Assembly: GCF_016522535.1 (NCBI RefSeq)
Contig: NZ_JAEHOI010000005.1
Span: 186,001-250,000, forward strand
From: Leucobacter edaphi
Lineage (GTDB): Bacteria; Actinomycetota; Actinomycetes; Actinomycetales; Microbacteriaceae
Reading direction: 5' to 3'
DNA length: 64,000 bases
Below the pieces are notes generated by a model. That model was not told where the DNA came from. It worked only from the letters and a program-made list of their open reading frames with translations, and searched no databases. The stretch's first letter is position 1, and every line of letters begins with the position of its first letter. Of the stretch, positions 51,169 to 59,629 are shown one piece after another. A program made the translations under genes and the position numbers.

Positions 51169-51809
51169 ACCGCCCCCACGTCCACGGCGTCGTCGATGAG
51201 CCCCTCGGCCGGGGTACGGTAGTCGACCTCGAACCAGCGCTCGCCGCGCCGCTCGAAGCTCGTGATGCTCGACAGATCGCAGCGCCGGGTGGCCGGATTG
51301 TGGAACAGTTTCTGCCCCGTGATGTCGAGGTGCGCCATCCAGATCGGCGACTGGTGCGACACCATCACGATGTCGCCATCGCGGGTCTCGTCCCACGCCT
51401 CGTCCATGGCCTCGCGCACGCGGGCAGCCACCTGACGGTACGGCTCGCCCCAGCTCGGACGGAACGGATTCCAAAACTTGTGCCAGTAGCGCGGCTTCCG
51501 GAACGCGGCGTCCGGACCCGAGTTCACCATGCCCTCGAAGTAGTTCGTCGGCTCGATGATCCGCTCATCGGTGACGACCTCGAGGCCGAAAGTGCTCGCG
51601 ATCGGCCTCGCCGATTGCTGCGCGCGCTCAAGCGGGGAGGCGATGAGCCGCGCGATCGCGCGATCGCTCCCCGCCAGTTCAAGGGCCGCGGCTTCCGCCA
51701 TACGATGACCGCGCTCGGACAGGCGGAACCCCGGAATCCGCCCGTACAGGACGAGATCAGGGTTATGCACCTCCCCGTGGCGCACGAGATGCAGCAGTTT
51801 GTCGCTCAC
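51165..51809 (-). CDS. histidine phosphatase family protein (phosphoglycerate mutase-like)
   Basis: 214 aa. LVRHGEV (8-14) holds the catalytic RHG. IASPLERAQQSA and MVSHQSPIW complete the active site. It is commonly first in the actinobacterial tlpA-ccdA-resB cluster, with an unknown role there. The GTG at 51809 has GGAGG almost abutting, so the start is somewhat uncertain. Confidence 0.85.
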   Translation of the reverse strand: MSDKLLHLVRHGEVHNPDLVLYGRIPGFRLSERGHRMAEAAALELAGSDRAIARLIASPLERAQQSARPIASTFGLEVVTDERIIEPTNYFEGMVNSGPDAAFRKPRYWHKFWNPFRPSWGEPYRQVAARVREAMDEAWDETRDGDIVMVSHQSPIWMAHLDITGQKLFHNPATRRCDLSSITSFERRGERWFEVDYRTPAEGLIDDAVDVGAV

Positions 51810-51893
51810 CCCTCCATTGTACGTTCGCGGTCACTGGGAAATCCCGCGGGGTGAATTGCCCGGTCAGGGGCGTGCTTGCCCTGCCACCCGCCG

Positions 51894-52853
51894 CTATTTC
51901 AGGCCCGACCGAACGAACGCGTCGACAACGTAGCGCTGCAGGAAGATGTAGATCAGGAAGATCGGCAAGCAGGCCATGGCGCTCGCCGCCATCACCGCGC
52001 CCCAGTCGTTGCCCTCGGCCCCGAGAAAGCCGCGGATCCCGACCTGGATCAGATCCGTCGACTTCTGCATGATGAGCGAGGGCCACAGGTACTCGTTCCA
52101 CGCGTTGATGAAGAGCATGATCGAGAGCGCGGCGAGGGCCGGCCGGAGGTTCGGCACCACCACTTCCCATAGCGTCCGCCAGGGGCCGCGGCCATCCATT
52201 TCCGCGGCGTCGAGCAGCTCCCGCGGGAAGGAGTCGAGGTGCTGCCGGAGCAGCATCACCGCGAACGCGGCGGCGAGCTGCGGGATCATCACGCCGAGGA
52301 TCGTGTTCAACAGGCCCATCTGGGAGATCAGCACGTAGTTCGGGATCATCGTGACCTGGAACGGCACGAGCCACGATCCCACGAAGCAGAAGAACAGGAT
52401 CTTCTGACCGCGAAAGCTCCAGCGGGAAAACCCGTAGGCCGCGAGGACCGCCACGAGCATCTGCCCGATCGCGAGGCCGAACGCCATCACGAAGGTGTTC
52501 CCGAGCATCCGCAGGATCGGGATCATGTCGAGCACGCGCTCAAAGTTCTCGATACTGAACGGCCCCGGCAGGGGGTTCGTCGAGAGCATCTGGTCTGCGG
52601 GCCGGAACGCCGTGACGAACATCCAGTAGATCGGGAAAATCGAGATCACGGACAGGACCGTCAGGAGCACGAAGGCCGGGATCTTGCCCATCGTGCGCCG
52701 TCGCCTGGCTGGCAGGAGCCCTGCGTGGGCCGATCGGCGGTCCGCGCCGCCCGTGCGAACGGGAGCATCCGCCTGTTCGGGGTCGTGCAGCGCGGGTTCC
52801 GGCGGGGACCCGAGCGAGATCTGGTGCTGCGGAGCGACGAGCGTGAAGGTCAT
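51894..52853 (-). CDS. carbohydrate-type ABC transporter permease (UgpE/MalG-like)
   Basis: 319 aa. A cytosolic leader of about 60 residues precedes six helices (VLLTVLSVISIFPIYWMFVTAF first). The EAA loop is ELLDAAEMDGRGPWRTLWEVVVPNLRPALAA. The ATG at 52853 is chosen because upstream frame extension overlaps the companion permease. It is the last gene of the unit. Confidence 0.9.
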   Translation of the reverse strand: MTFTLVAPQHQISLGSPPEPALHDPEQADAPVRTGGADRRSAHAGLLPARRRRTMGKIPAFVLLTVLSVISIFPIYWMFVTAFRPADQMLSTNPLPGPFSIENFERVLDMIPILRMLGNTFVMAFGLAIGQMLVAVLAAYGFSRWSFRGQKILFFCFVGSWLVPFQVTMIPNYVLISQMGLLNTILGVMIPQLAAAFAVMLLRQHLDSFPRELLDAAEMDGRGPWRTLWEVVVPNLRPALAALSIMLFINAWNEYLWPSLIMQKSTDLIQVGIRGFLGAEGNDWGAVMAASAMACLPIFLIYIFLQRYVVDAFVRSGLK

Positions 52854-52882
52854 GGGAGATCCAATCGAATCGGGGCCGGAGA

Positions 52883-53905
52883 TCAGTTGTCGTGGAAGCT
52901 CAGGCGCTCGGACAGCTCGACGAACAGGAGCGCGATCAGCCCGAACCCGATGAAGAACAGGGTGCCCGCGGCCGCGGAGAGCCCGGCGTCGAAGTTCTTG
53001 AAGCCGAACTGGTAGAGGAGATAGTAGATATTCGTCGACGATCCGCTCGGACCGCCCTGCGTGGCGAGGTCGATGATCGGGAAGGTCCACTGGGCCGAGA
53101 GCAGGATCGTCATGAGGGCGAGGAACACGAGCGACGGCGACAACAGCGGCAGCGTGATCCGCCACGTGATCTGCCCTCCGCGGGCGCCGTCGGTCGCGGC
53201 GGCCTGCGCGTAGTCGGGGCTGATTCCGGCGAGTCCGGCCGATACGACGAGCACGCCGAAGCCGAGCATCTGCCAGCCCACCACGACGACGACCGCGGCG
53301 AGCGAGGAGCTCGGCTCGCGGAACACATTCCCGAGCTCGATCCCGAGCGTGCGCGCGACCGCGGGAATCGTGCCCCCCTCCGGGGCGAAGAGCCACCGCC
53401 AGATCGCGCTCGTCGCAACCGGGGTGACGAGGAACGGCACGAAGATGAGCGCCTGGAAGACCGTCTTGGCGCGTCCGGCAACGCTGCGGGCGACGAGCGC
53501 GAACACGACGGGGAGCGCAACCGAGATGCACAGGAACGCGCCGATGTAGATGGCCGTGTTCCAGAGCGCCTGATGCAGTTCGGGGAGGCTCAGGACCGTG
53601 GCGTAGTTCTCGAGTCCCACGGGCTTCTTCGGCACCGTCGGAATCAGGTTCCAGTCGTAGAAGGAGAGCCCGACCGTGCGTCCGAGTGGAATGTAGGTCC
53701 AGATCAGGAGCATGACCGTAGCGGGCAGCACGTACAGGTAGGGGGCGAGCTCGAAGCGCCCCCGCCCGCCGGCTCGCGAGCGTCGTCGCGGACGGGGAGC
53801 CGCGGCGACTCGCTGGCCATCGGACGCACCTGGGCCGGCATCAGTATCCCCTGATGGATCGGCGGATTCGGCCGCGATGCGCGGCGGGAGGACCTCGATG
53901 AACAA
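52883..53905 (-). CDS. carbohydrate-type ABC transporter permease (UgpA/MalF-like)
   Basis: 340 aa. An Arg/Pro/Ala-rich leader of about 50 residues is followed by LAPYLYVLPATVMLLIWTYIPLGRTVGLSFYDWN, the typical UgpA first helix. The EAA region is DYAQAAATDGARGGQITWRITLPLLSPSLVF. The TTG at 53905 is supported by GGAG seven nt upstream, and no ATG/GTG fits better. It pairs with the permease 29 nt downstream. Confidence 0.88.
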   Translation of the reverse strand: MFIEVLPPRIAAESADPSGDTDAGPGASDGQRVAAAPRPRRRSRAGGRGRFELAPYLYVLPATVMLLIWTYIPLGRTVGLSFYDWNLIPTVPKKPVGLENYATVLSLPELHQALWNTAIYIGAFLCISVALPVVFALVARSVAGRAKTVFQALIFVPFLVTPVATSAIWRWLFAPEGGTIPAVARTLGIELGNVFREPSSSLAAVVVVVGWQMLGFGVLVVSAGLAGISPDYAQAAATDGARGGQITWRITLPLLSPSLVFLALMTILLSAQWTFPIIDLATQGGPSGSSTNIYYLLYQFGFKNFDAGLSAAAGTLFFIGFGLIALLFVELSERLSFHDN

Positions 53906-54020
53906 CCGTCTGCTCCGTTCTGCAGTGGGTGGGTTTCGCGGGGCGCTGCGCCGGGTGAGCGCTGCGCCGGGACGGGCCCCGCGCGCCGCGCCGGGGGCGC
54001 GCGGCGAGCGGGGCGGGGCG

Positions 54021-54968
54021 TCAGGCGACCGGCTGGGGATCGGCCTCGGGCGCGCGCGCCTGATCCTCGTCGGCCGCGGGGACCGGCTTCGACATGAGGG
54101 CGGCCGCTTCCTCCGCGGAGAGCGACGTCAGCTTCTCGAGCTGCTCGGCCGTCATCTCGTAGACCGTGGAGAACTCACCGATCGGAACGACCGTGTGCAT
54201 GACGCGGTCGCCGTACAGGTGGACGAGGTTGAAGCACTGCGCGCCGTCCTGTCCGCGCATCGTGCCCGGGGCGATATTGAGGTCCTGCGTGTAGCAGGTG
54301 GCCGAAGCGACCGACACGGGCACGCCGCCGATCTCACTGAAGGTGTTGTAGTGGAGGTGTCCGCCCAGCACGGCGCGAACATCGGTTCCCGCGATGGCCT
54401 CGGCGAAACGGGCCTGATCGCGCAGCTCCACGAAGGACACGGCGTCGATGATCGACGGCACGGGCGGGTGATGCAGCGCGATGAGGGTGCCGTCGGGCGC
54501 TGGGGTCTCGAGCTCCGCGGCGAGCCAGGCGTACTGCTCGTCCGTGATCTCGCCGTGATGGAAGCCGGGCACGGTCGAGTCGAGGGCGATGATCCGCAGA
54601 CCGCCGACCCAGTGGACCATGTCGACGCTCTCCTCGCCGGCGTCGGAGTCGAGGAGATGCTTGCGGAACGGGGTGCGGGTGTCGTGGTTGCCCATCACCC
54701 AGATCACGCGCGCGCCGATCGCCTCGGCGGCCGGTTCGACGAGGGCCCGGAGTCGCCGGTAGGCGTCCTCGCGGCCCGTATCGGCGAGATCGCCCGTGAA
54801 CACGATCGCCTCGGGGCGAGCCTGGGTGCGAGCGAAGTCCTCGAAGAGGCGGGTGAGGTTGGCGTCGCTGTCGACGCTGCCGTGCAGCAGGGTGTCGTCG
54901 GCCACGAAGTGGGTGTCGCTGATGTGAAGGATGAAGTGCTCTGCTGCCGGGTACTGCTGGGAACGCAT
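54021..54968 (-). CDS. metallophosphoesterase (CpdA/Icc-like)
   Basis: 315 aa cytosolic calcineurin-fold phosphoesterase. Metal-binding motifs are HISDTHF (15-21), FTGDLADTGRE, VMGNHDTR and GGHLHYN. The ATG follows GAAAGGACGAGAAC. The class III/GpdQ-like arrangement fits cleavage of phosphodiesters, including glycerophosphodiesters or cAMP. It sits inside the ABC operon between the phosphatase and the permeases, so hydrolysis of an imported organophosphate is a reasonable inference. The C-terminus is Asp/Ala/Pro-rich. Confidence 0.87.
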   Translation of the reverse strand: MRSQQYPAAEHFILHISDTHFVADDTLLHGSVDSDANLTRLFEDFARTQARPEAIVFTGDLADTGREDAYRRLRALVEPAAEAIGARVIWVMGNHDTRTPFRKHLLDSDAGEESVDMVHWVGGLRIIALDSTVPGFHHGEITDEQYAWLAAELETPAPDGTLIALHHPPVPSIIDAVSFVELRDQARFAEAIAGTDVRAVLGGHLHYNTFSEIGGVPVSVASATCYTQDLNIAPGTMRGQDGAQCFNLVHLYGDRVMHTVVPIGEFSTVYEMTAEQLEKLTSLSAEEAAALMSKPVPAADEDQARAPEADPQPVA

Positions 54969-55097
54969 GTTCTCGTCCTTTCGGGAGGAGTTCGGGTGGA
55001 GGTTCGATCCGGATCCTGATCCGGCTCCTGCTTCTTCTGCGGGCGGGCCCTGCGTGCGGGCCGAGCGGGCGCGGGGCTCTCGGTCCCAGCGCCCGAG

Positions 55098-55850
55098 TCA
55101 GTCGACGAGCCGCTCCTCGAGCCGCTCGAGCGCTGCGCGATCGAGGCCGGCTCCGCGGAGCATCGGAACGACGCCGCCGTGCAGCTCGTCGATGAGGTCA
55201 AATGTGCGGTCGAGGGCCTCGGCGGGGCTCGCGATCAGGAGTTCTCGAGCACTGGGATCGAGCGGGCCGAAGCGCCGCTCGGCACCGTCAAGCATCCGCT
55301 CGGCCCACTCCCCCGCGAGGTTTCGTCCGCTGGCCTCGTAGTCGGCGAGAACCTGATCGCGCTCCACACCGACCGCGGTGAGGGCGGCGGCAACGACGAG
55401 GCCGGTGCGGTCCTTGCCCGCGGTGCAGTGAACGAGCACCCCGCCCGCCGGAGCGTCCGCAATGAGCCCGACCGCCCCCGCGAGTCGGGGCACCCGCTCC
55501 CGGATCACGTGCGCGTAGACGTCGACCAGGGAGATCGGCGTTCCCGCGTCCGGGAGCCCCGCCGAATCGAAGATGGGGTGGTGCACCGCCTCGACGGATC
55601 CGATCGGAAGGGCGCTCGGGGCCGATCGCAGCTCCTCCGTGCTACGGAGATCGATCACTCGGGAGATCCCCTGTTCGGCGAAGGCTTCGCGCCCGGAATC
55701 GTCGAGCGCGTCGAGCGCGTCGGACCGGAAGAGTCCCCGGTTGCTGAGCGACCCGCCGCGGGCGCGGTAGCCGGCCGTGCTGCGGAAGTTGTGCGTTCCG
55801 GCGATCCGGATCGGGCGACCCGCCGCGGGGCGTTCTGTCGTCGTGGTCAT
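55098..55850 (-). CDS. tyrosine-protein-phosphatase family protein (Y_phosphatase3 type)
   Basis: 250 aa. The N-terminus RIAGTHNFRSTAGY with GGSLSNRGLFRSDALDAL is the typical Y_phosphatase3 opening. The P-loop is HCTAGKDRTG (Cys nucleophile, Arg). Members act on phosphotyrosine, phosphoinositides or small phosphates. No signal peptide, so it acts in the cytosol. The ATG at 55850 replaces a longer frame with no conservation. It lies between the binding-protein gene and the metallophosphoesterase. Confidence 0.87.
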   Translation of the reverse strand: MTTTTERPAAGRPIRIAGTHNFRSTAGYRARGGSLSNRGLFRSDALDALDDSGREAFAEQGISRVIDLRSTEELRSAPSALPIGSVEAVHHPIFDSAGLPDAGTPISLVDVYAHVIRERVPRLAGAVGLIADAPAGGVLVHCTAGKDRTGLVVAAALTAVGVERDQVLADYEASGRNLAGEWAERMLDGAERRFGPLDPSARELLIASPAEALDRTFDLIDELHGGVVPMLRGAGLDRAALERLEERLVD

Positions 55851-55897
55851 GCGCTGGCTCCTCGTCTCTCGTGTCTCAAGCTCTCGCGGGACCGGCC

Positions 55898-57256
55898 TCA
55901 GCCGATCAGCTCCTGGGCGCGTTTCGCCGCCTCCTGCATCGTCGGTTCCGCCGGCTTGCCGAAGTACACGACCTCCTCGATCGCGGTCGAGAGCAGATCG
56001 TCGACCTGGACGTAGCTGTTCCCGGGGAACGAGACCCACGGCTGCAGGCGATCCAGCTGCGCGATGTTTACCTTGACCAGGGGATTCGCCTCGACCCAGT
56101 CGTAGAGGGCTCCGCCCTCCTTCGTGAGCCCGGTGCGCAGCGGGAGGTAGCCGATCTTGCTCGAGATCAGCTCGTAGGCGCGATCACTCGTCATGAATCG
56201 GATGAATTCCCAACTCGCACGCTGTTTCGCGGGGTCATCGCTGAGGATGAAGAGCGCGGAACCCGAGTTCGTCGGCACCGCCTCCTTCCCGGGGAACTGC
56301 GGCATCGGCGCTGCGGCGAGCTTCCAGCCTCCGGCCTTCGCGCCCTGCATGAAGAGTCCCTGCATCGCCGAGGTCGTGAGGATCATCTGGACATCGCCCT
56401 TGGGCAGCCCCTCCATCTGGCCATGGGTGTCGACGTTTCGGATCACGCCGGCGTCCTTCATCCTGGCGAAGCGCTCGACGGTCGATACCGCCTCCGCCGA
56501 TCCGAATCCGATCGTCTTCCGATCGTCGGAGAGCACCTCGGCGCCGTTGGACTTGAAGACGCCCTGCATGCACCAGTTGCCCCCCTTCACCGTGCAGGTG
56601 ATGTCGATCGACGGTTTCCCGGTCTTCGCGGTGATCTGCTTCGCGACCTTCTCGACGTCATCCCAGGTCTTCAGGACCGGCTCGCCCTGGATTCCTGCCG
56701 CCCGCAGTGCGTCGGCGTTGTAGAACAGCACCGGTGTGGAGAACACATAGGGCATGCCGTAGGTCTTCCCGTCCCAGTCGCCGAGCACCCTGGCGCGCTC
56801 GTGCATCGGGTGCGCGCCGTCGAATGCCTCCTGGAGCTCCTCCGGGGGCACCAGGTCCGAGATCGGCTTCGCGCCGAGCTGGGTGGCGGCGTACTCCAGG
56901 GCGTCAAAGGTGATCTGCCCGACGTCGGGCGGGTTGCCGGCGAGGAGCTGGGTCTGAATGCTGCCGACATAGTTTCCAGCGGCGGCAGCGGCACCCTGCG
57001 TGGGCTGCCCCTTCACCGTGATGTTCGGGTGCTCGGCCTCGAACTCCGTGATGAGCTGGTTGATGGTGTCGGTCCAGACACCGGCCTGGGTGAGGTTGTA
57101 GCTCTCGAATACGATCTCGACCTTCTGGTCCGGCTTCAGCTCGGGCACGACGGCCGCGGCGGAGCCGGACCCGGCGCCCCCGTCGGAGCACGCGGTGAGG
57201 GTGAGCATCGCGGCGGCGAGGAACGCGCCGAGGGCGGTGGTGCGTCGGAAACGCAT
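55898..57256 (-). CDS. extracellular solute-binding lipoprotein (family 1, UgpB-like)
   Basis: 452 aa. Lipobox LTLTAC, then a family-1 solute-binding fold: ITEFEAEHPNITVKG, GNPPDVGQITFDAL, YGMPYVFSTPVLFYNADALRAAG, and the C-terminal IGYLPLRTG. The second lobe contains two cysteines in ITCTVKGGNWCMQG. Family members bind sugars, glycerol-3-phosphate or glycerophosphodiesters. The neighbouring phosphatases favour a phosphorylated ligand, as inference. Confidence 0.9.
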   Translation of the reverse strand: MRFRRTTALGAFLAAAMLTLTACSDGGAGSGSAAAVVPELKPDQKVEIVFESYNLTQAGVWTDTINQLITEFEAEHPNITVKGQPTQGAAAAAGNYVGSIQTQLLAGNPPDVGQITFDALEYAATQLGAKPISDLVPPEELQEAFDGAHPMHERARVLGDWDGKTYGMPYVFSTPVLFYNADALRAAGIQGEPVLKTWDDVEKVAKQITAKTGKPSIDITCTVKGGNWCMQGVFKSNGAEVLSDDRKTIGFGSAEAVSTVERFARMKDAGVIRNVDTHGQMEGLPKGDVQMILTTSAMQGLFMQGAKAGGWKLAAAPMPQFPGKEAVPTNSGSALFILSDDPAKQRASWEFIRFMTSDRAYELISSKIGYLPLRTGLTKEGGALYDWVEANPLVKVNIAQLDRLQPWVSFPGNSYVQVDDLLSTAIEEVVYFGKPAEPTMQEAAKRAQELIG

Positions 57257-57305
57257 GGGGGTGTCCTTTCGAAGTGTGTGAGAGTGCTGCTGGGTGGTGA
57301 GTGGT

Positions 57306-58469
57306 TCAGGGGTTGAGCGCGGCGACGGGCGCTGCGGCCCGCGCGGCGGCCGCCGGGACCTCGTGAGCGTCGGTGCGCCACTCGAGTCGGCGGCCAGAGG
57401 AGCGATCGAAGAGGTGCAGGCGCTCGGCGGGCGCCGCGAGGACGACGAGATCGCCGATGCTCCACTGCTCGGCGCGATCGCAGCTCGCGATCACTCGCTC
57501 CTCGTCGACCCGGCAGTGCACGAGCTGATCACGGCCGAGATTCTCGACGAGCTCGACCGTGCCGCGGAAGGCCGCCCCGGAGGTCGGGACGGCCTCGGGG
57601 GCCCCTCCGCCGTGCAGCTGGAGGTGCTCGGGTCGGACACCGAGCACGATGTCCCGCTCGGGGGTGCTGCCCGGCCACAGCACCGCTTCGATCCCCGGCG
57701 CGAACACCGTGATGTGGGAGTCGCTGGTCGACAGCGTGCCGGGGAGCAGGTTCATCGCCGGCGAGCCGAGGAACCCCGCTGCGAAGACCGAGCTCGGTGT
57801 GTCGTAGAGTTCCGCCGGCGTGCCGTACTGCTCGATGCGCCCCGCGTTCAAGAGGGCGATCTTCGTCGCCATCGTCATCGCTTCCACCTGATCGTGAGTG
57901 ACGTAGACGAAGGTGGCGCCGAGCTTCCTGTGCAGGGCGGCGAGTTCGCGGCGGGTGGCCGTCCGAAGCTTCGCGTCGAGGTTCGAGAGCGGCTCGTCCA
58001 TGAGAAACGCCTTCGGCTCTCGCACGAGCGCCCTGGCGAGCGCGACCCGCTGGCGCTGCCCGCCGGACAGCTCCTTCGGTTTCCGGTCGAGCAGGTGGCC
58101 GATCTCGACAGCCTCGGCCGCCGCGCGCACGCGCTCCTCGATCTCCGTCTTGCTGCGCTTGCGCACCCGGAGCGGGAAGGCGAGGTTCTTGGCGACCGTG
58201 AGGTGCGGGTAGAGGGCGTAGCTCTGAAACACCATTGCAAGGTCGCGCTTGCGCGCCGGGAGCGCCGTGATGTCCTCGCCGTCGATCGCGATCGTGCCGC
58301 CCGTGGGCTCGAGGAGGCCGGCGATCATGCGAAGCAGCGTGGTCTTGCCGCAGCCCGACGGCCCGAGCAGGACGAGGAATTCCCCGTCCTCGATCTCGAG
58401 CGAGATTCGATCCGTCGCAACGAAGTCACCGAATTCGCGCGTGATCTGGGAGAGTACGAGCCGGGCCAC
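57306..58469 (-). CDS. ugpC: sugar/organophosphate ABC transporter ATP-binding protein (UgpC/MsmK-like)
   Basis: 387 aa. Walker A LGPSGCGKTTLLRMIAG, Q-loop MVFQSYALYPH, signature LSGGQRQRVALARAL, Walker B FLMDEPLSNLDAKLR, then a TOBE regulatory domain with VLGVRPEHLQLH. The GTG at 58469 has GGAGG upstream. First gene of the operon, directly downstream of two AGGAAA/TTTCCT operator-like palindromes. No binding protein-specific sensor is fused. Confidence 0.92.
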   Translation of the reverse strand: MARLVLSQITREFGDFVATDRISLEIEDGEFLVLLGPSGCGKTTLLRMIAGLLEPTGGTIAIDGEDITALPARKRDLAMVFQSYALYPHLTVAKNLAFPLRVRKRSKTEIEERVRAAAEAVEIGHLLDRKPKELSGGQRQRVALARALVREPKAFLMDEPLSNLDAKLRTATRRELAALHRKLGATFVYVTHDQVEAMTMATKIALLNAGRIEQYGTPAELYDTPSSVFAAGFLGSPAMNLLPGTLSTSDSHITVFAPGIEAVLWPGSTPERDIVLGVRPEHLQLHGGGAPEAVPTSGAAFRGTVELVENLGRDQLVHCRVDEERVIASCDRAEQWSIGDLVVLAAPAERLHLFDRSSGRRLEWRTDAHEVPAAAARAAAPVAALNP

Positions 58470-58479
58470 TGGCCACCTC

Positions 58480-58498
58480 CAGGAAATAATGTTTCCTG
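58480..58498. promoter_or_regulatory. operator-like palindrome 1 upstream of ugpC
   Basis: CAGGAAATAATGTTTCCTG, perfect 7-bp arms with 5-nt spacer, 11 bp upstream of the ugpC start. Likely bound by the RpiR-family regulator encoded just upstream. Confidence 0.65.
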
Positions 58499-58510
58499 AC
58501 TTTCGATTCT

Positions 58511-58530
58511 CAGGAAACGCTTACTTCCAG
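58511..58530. promoter_or_regulatory. operator-like palindrome 2 upstream of ugpC
   Basis: CAGGAAACGCTTACTTCCAG, imperfect copy of the 58480 site (5 of 7 arm positions pair), 31 bp away centre to centre, about three helical turns. The two sites could bind a regulator tetramer. Confidence 0.55.
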
Positions 58531-58613
58531 GGTCGCCCCGCACAGTGAACGACAGGGAACGGCTGCGAGAATCCCGGGGGCCGTCTCCGCGAACGGATCA
58601 TGCGAAACGTAAA

Positions 58614-58640
58614 CGGCCGGGGACGATCGCTCCCCGGCCG
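58614..58640 (-). terminator. rho-independent terminator of the rpiR-like gene
   Basis: Perfect 10-bp stem CGGCCGGGGA/TCCCCGGCCG with 7-nt loop, followed on the minus strand by TTTACGTTT. It separates the regulator from the ABC operon. Confidence 0.8.
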
Positions 58641-58665
58641 CTCCCGATGCCTCAGGCCGCTCGCC

Positions 58666-59541
58666 TCATTCGTCGGAGGGCTCTAAGATTTCCGGCTCCA
58701 CGATTTCGCGCACCACGTCCATCGAGTCGGCGATCGCGTCGAGAGTTTCCTTGCGCTCCGTCCGCGCCGCCGAGTGCAGCGCGGACAGCAGCAGCATCTG
58801 CACGATGTTCCCCGTCACGGCCTCGTCGTTCAGGCTGTGGAAGTCGGCACCGGCGATCAGCGGAAAATCGGCGATCTGCGCGAGGTCGGACTTCGCGTAG
58901 CTCGTGATCCCGACCACGTCGACGCCCGCCTCCTTCGCGAGCCTGGCCGAGCGGAGCGTGAACCGGTTCATCCCGCTATCGCTGACAGCGAGGCACACGT
59001 CCCCCGGCTTCAGCAGCTTCGCCGAGATGTGCTGCGAGACGATGTCGACGGGGGCCTCGCACACCTTCCCGCTCGCGAGGAAGTGCAGCGCCACGGACTG
59101 CGCGGGCGGGAGCGACGCCCCGTTGCCGACGACGAGCAGCCGCCGCGCGTCCCGGATCCGGTCGGCGGCCCGATCGAACACCCCGAAGTCGAGCGCGCCG
59201 AGCGCGCCGTGAATGTGGTCGATCGCCCGCCCGAACAGCGCTTCGACCGGGTGGGCCGGCGCCGTCCTCGGCGCTGGGGCCGGCGGAGCCGCCTGGTCGC
59301 GGATCAGCAGTTCGCGCAGATTCTGGAAGCCGCCGAAGCCCATGCGCTGGCAGGCGCGCACCACCGTGGCAGGCGACACCCCGGCTTCCCTGCCGACCTC
59401 CGCCGCGGACATCTGCGCCACCGCCGCCGGCCGGTCGATGCACAACTGAGCGACGCGCCGCTCGCTCGGCACGAGCGACGGAACGAGGGACTGCAGCAGG
59501 GCGCGGGTACCCCCGAGCGGGGGCGCGGAAACCGGGTTCAT
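58666..59541 (-). CDS. MurR/RpiR family transcriptional regulator
   Basis: 291 aa. The N-terminal HTH_6 domain (LVPSERRVAQLCIDRPAAVAQMSAAEVGREAGVSPATVVRACQRMGFGGFQNLRELL) binds DNA. The C-terminal SIS domain (RRLLVVGNGASLPPAQSVALHFLASG...; PGDVCLAVSDSGM) senses a sugar phosphate. This supports a phosphorylated-carbohydrate substrate for the adjacent importer. The ATG at 59541 has GAGGG only one base away. It is followed by its own terminator, then two palindromes before ugpC. Confidence 0.9.
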   Translation of the reverse strand: MNPVSAPPLGGTRALLQSLVPSLVPSERRVAQLCIDRPAAVAQMSAAEVGREAGVSPATVVRACQRMGFGGFQNLRELLIRDQAAPPAPAPRTAPAHPVEALFGRAIDHIHGALGALDFGVFDRAADRIRDARRLLVVGNGASLPPAQSVALHFLASGKVCEAPVDIVSQHISAKLLKPGDVCLAVSDSGMNRFTLRSARLAKEAGVDVVGITSYAKSDLAQIADFPLIAGADFHSLNDEAVTGNIVQMLLLSALHSAARTERKETLDAIADSMDVVREIVEPEILEPSDE

Positions 59542-59629
59542 ACCCTCGTTGCTAGCACGTCGACATGACCCGGAGGTGTCGCGAGGCCGCAGGCCCGCGC
59601 GCATTCCCTGCCGCCGACAGGCGACACGG

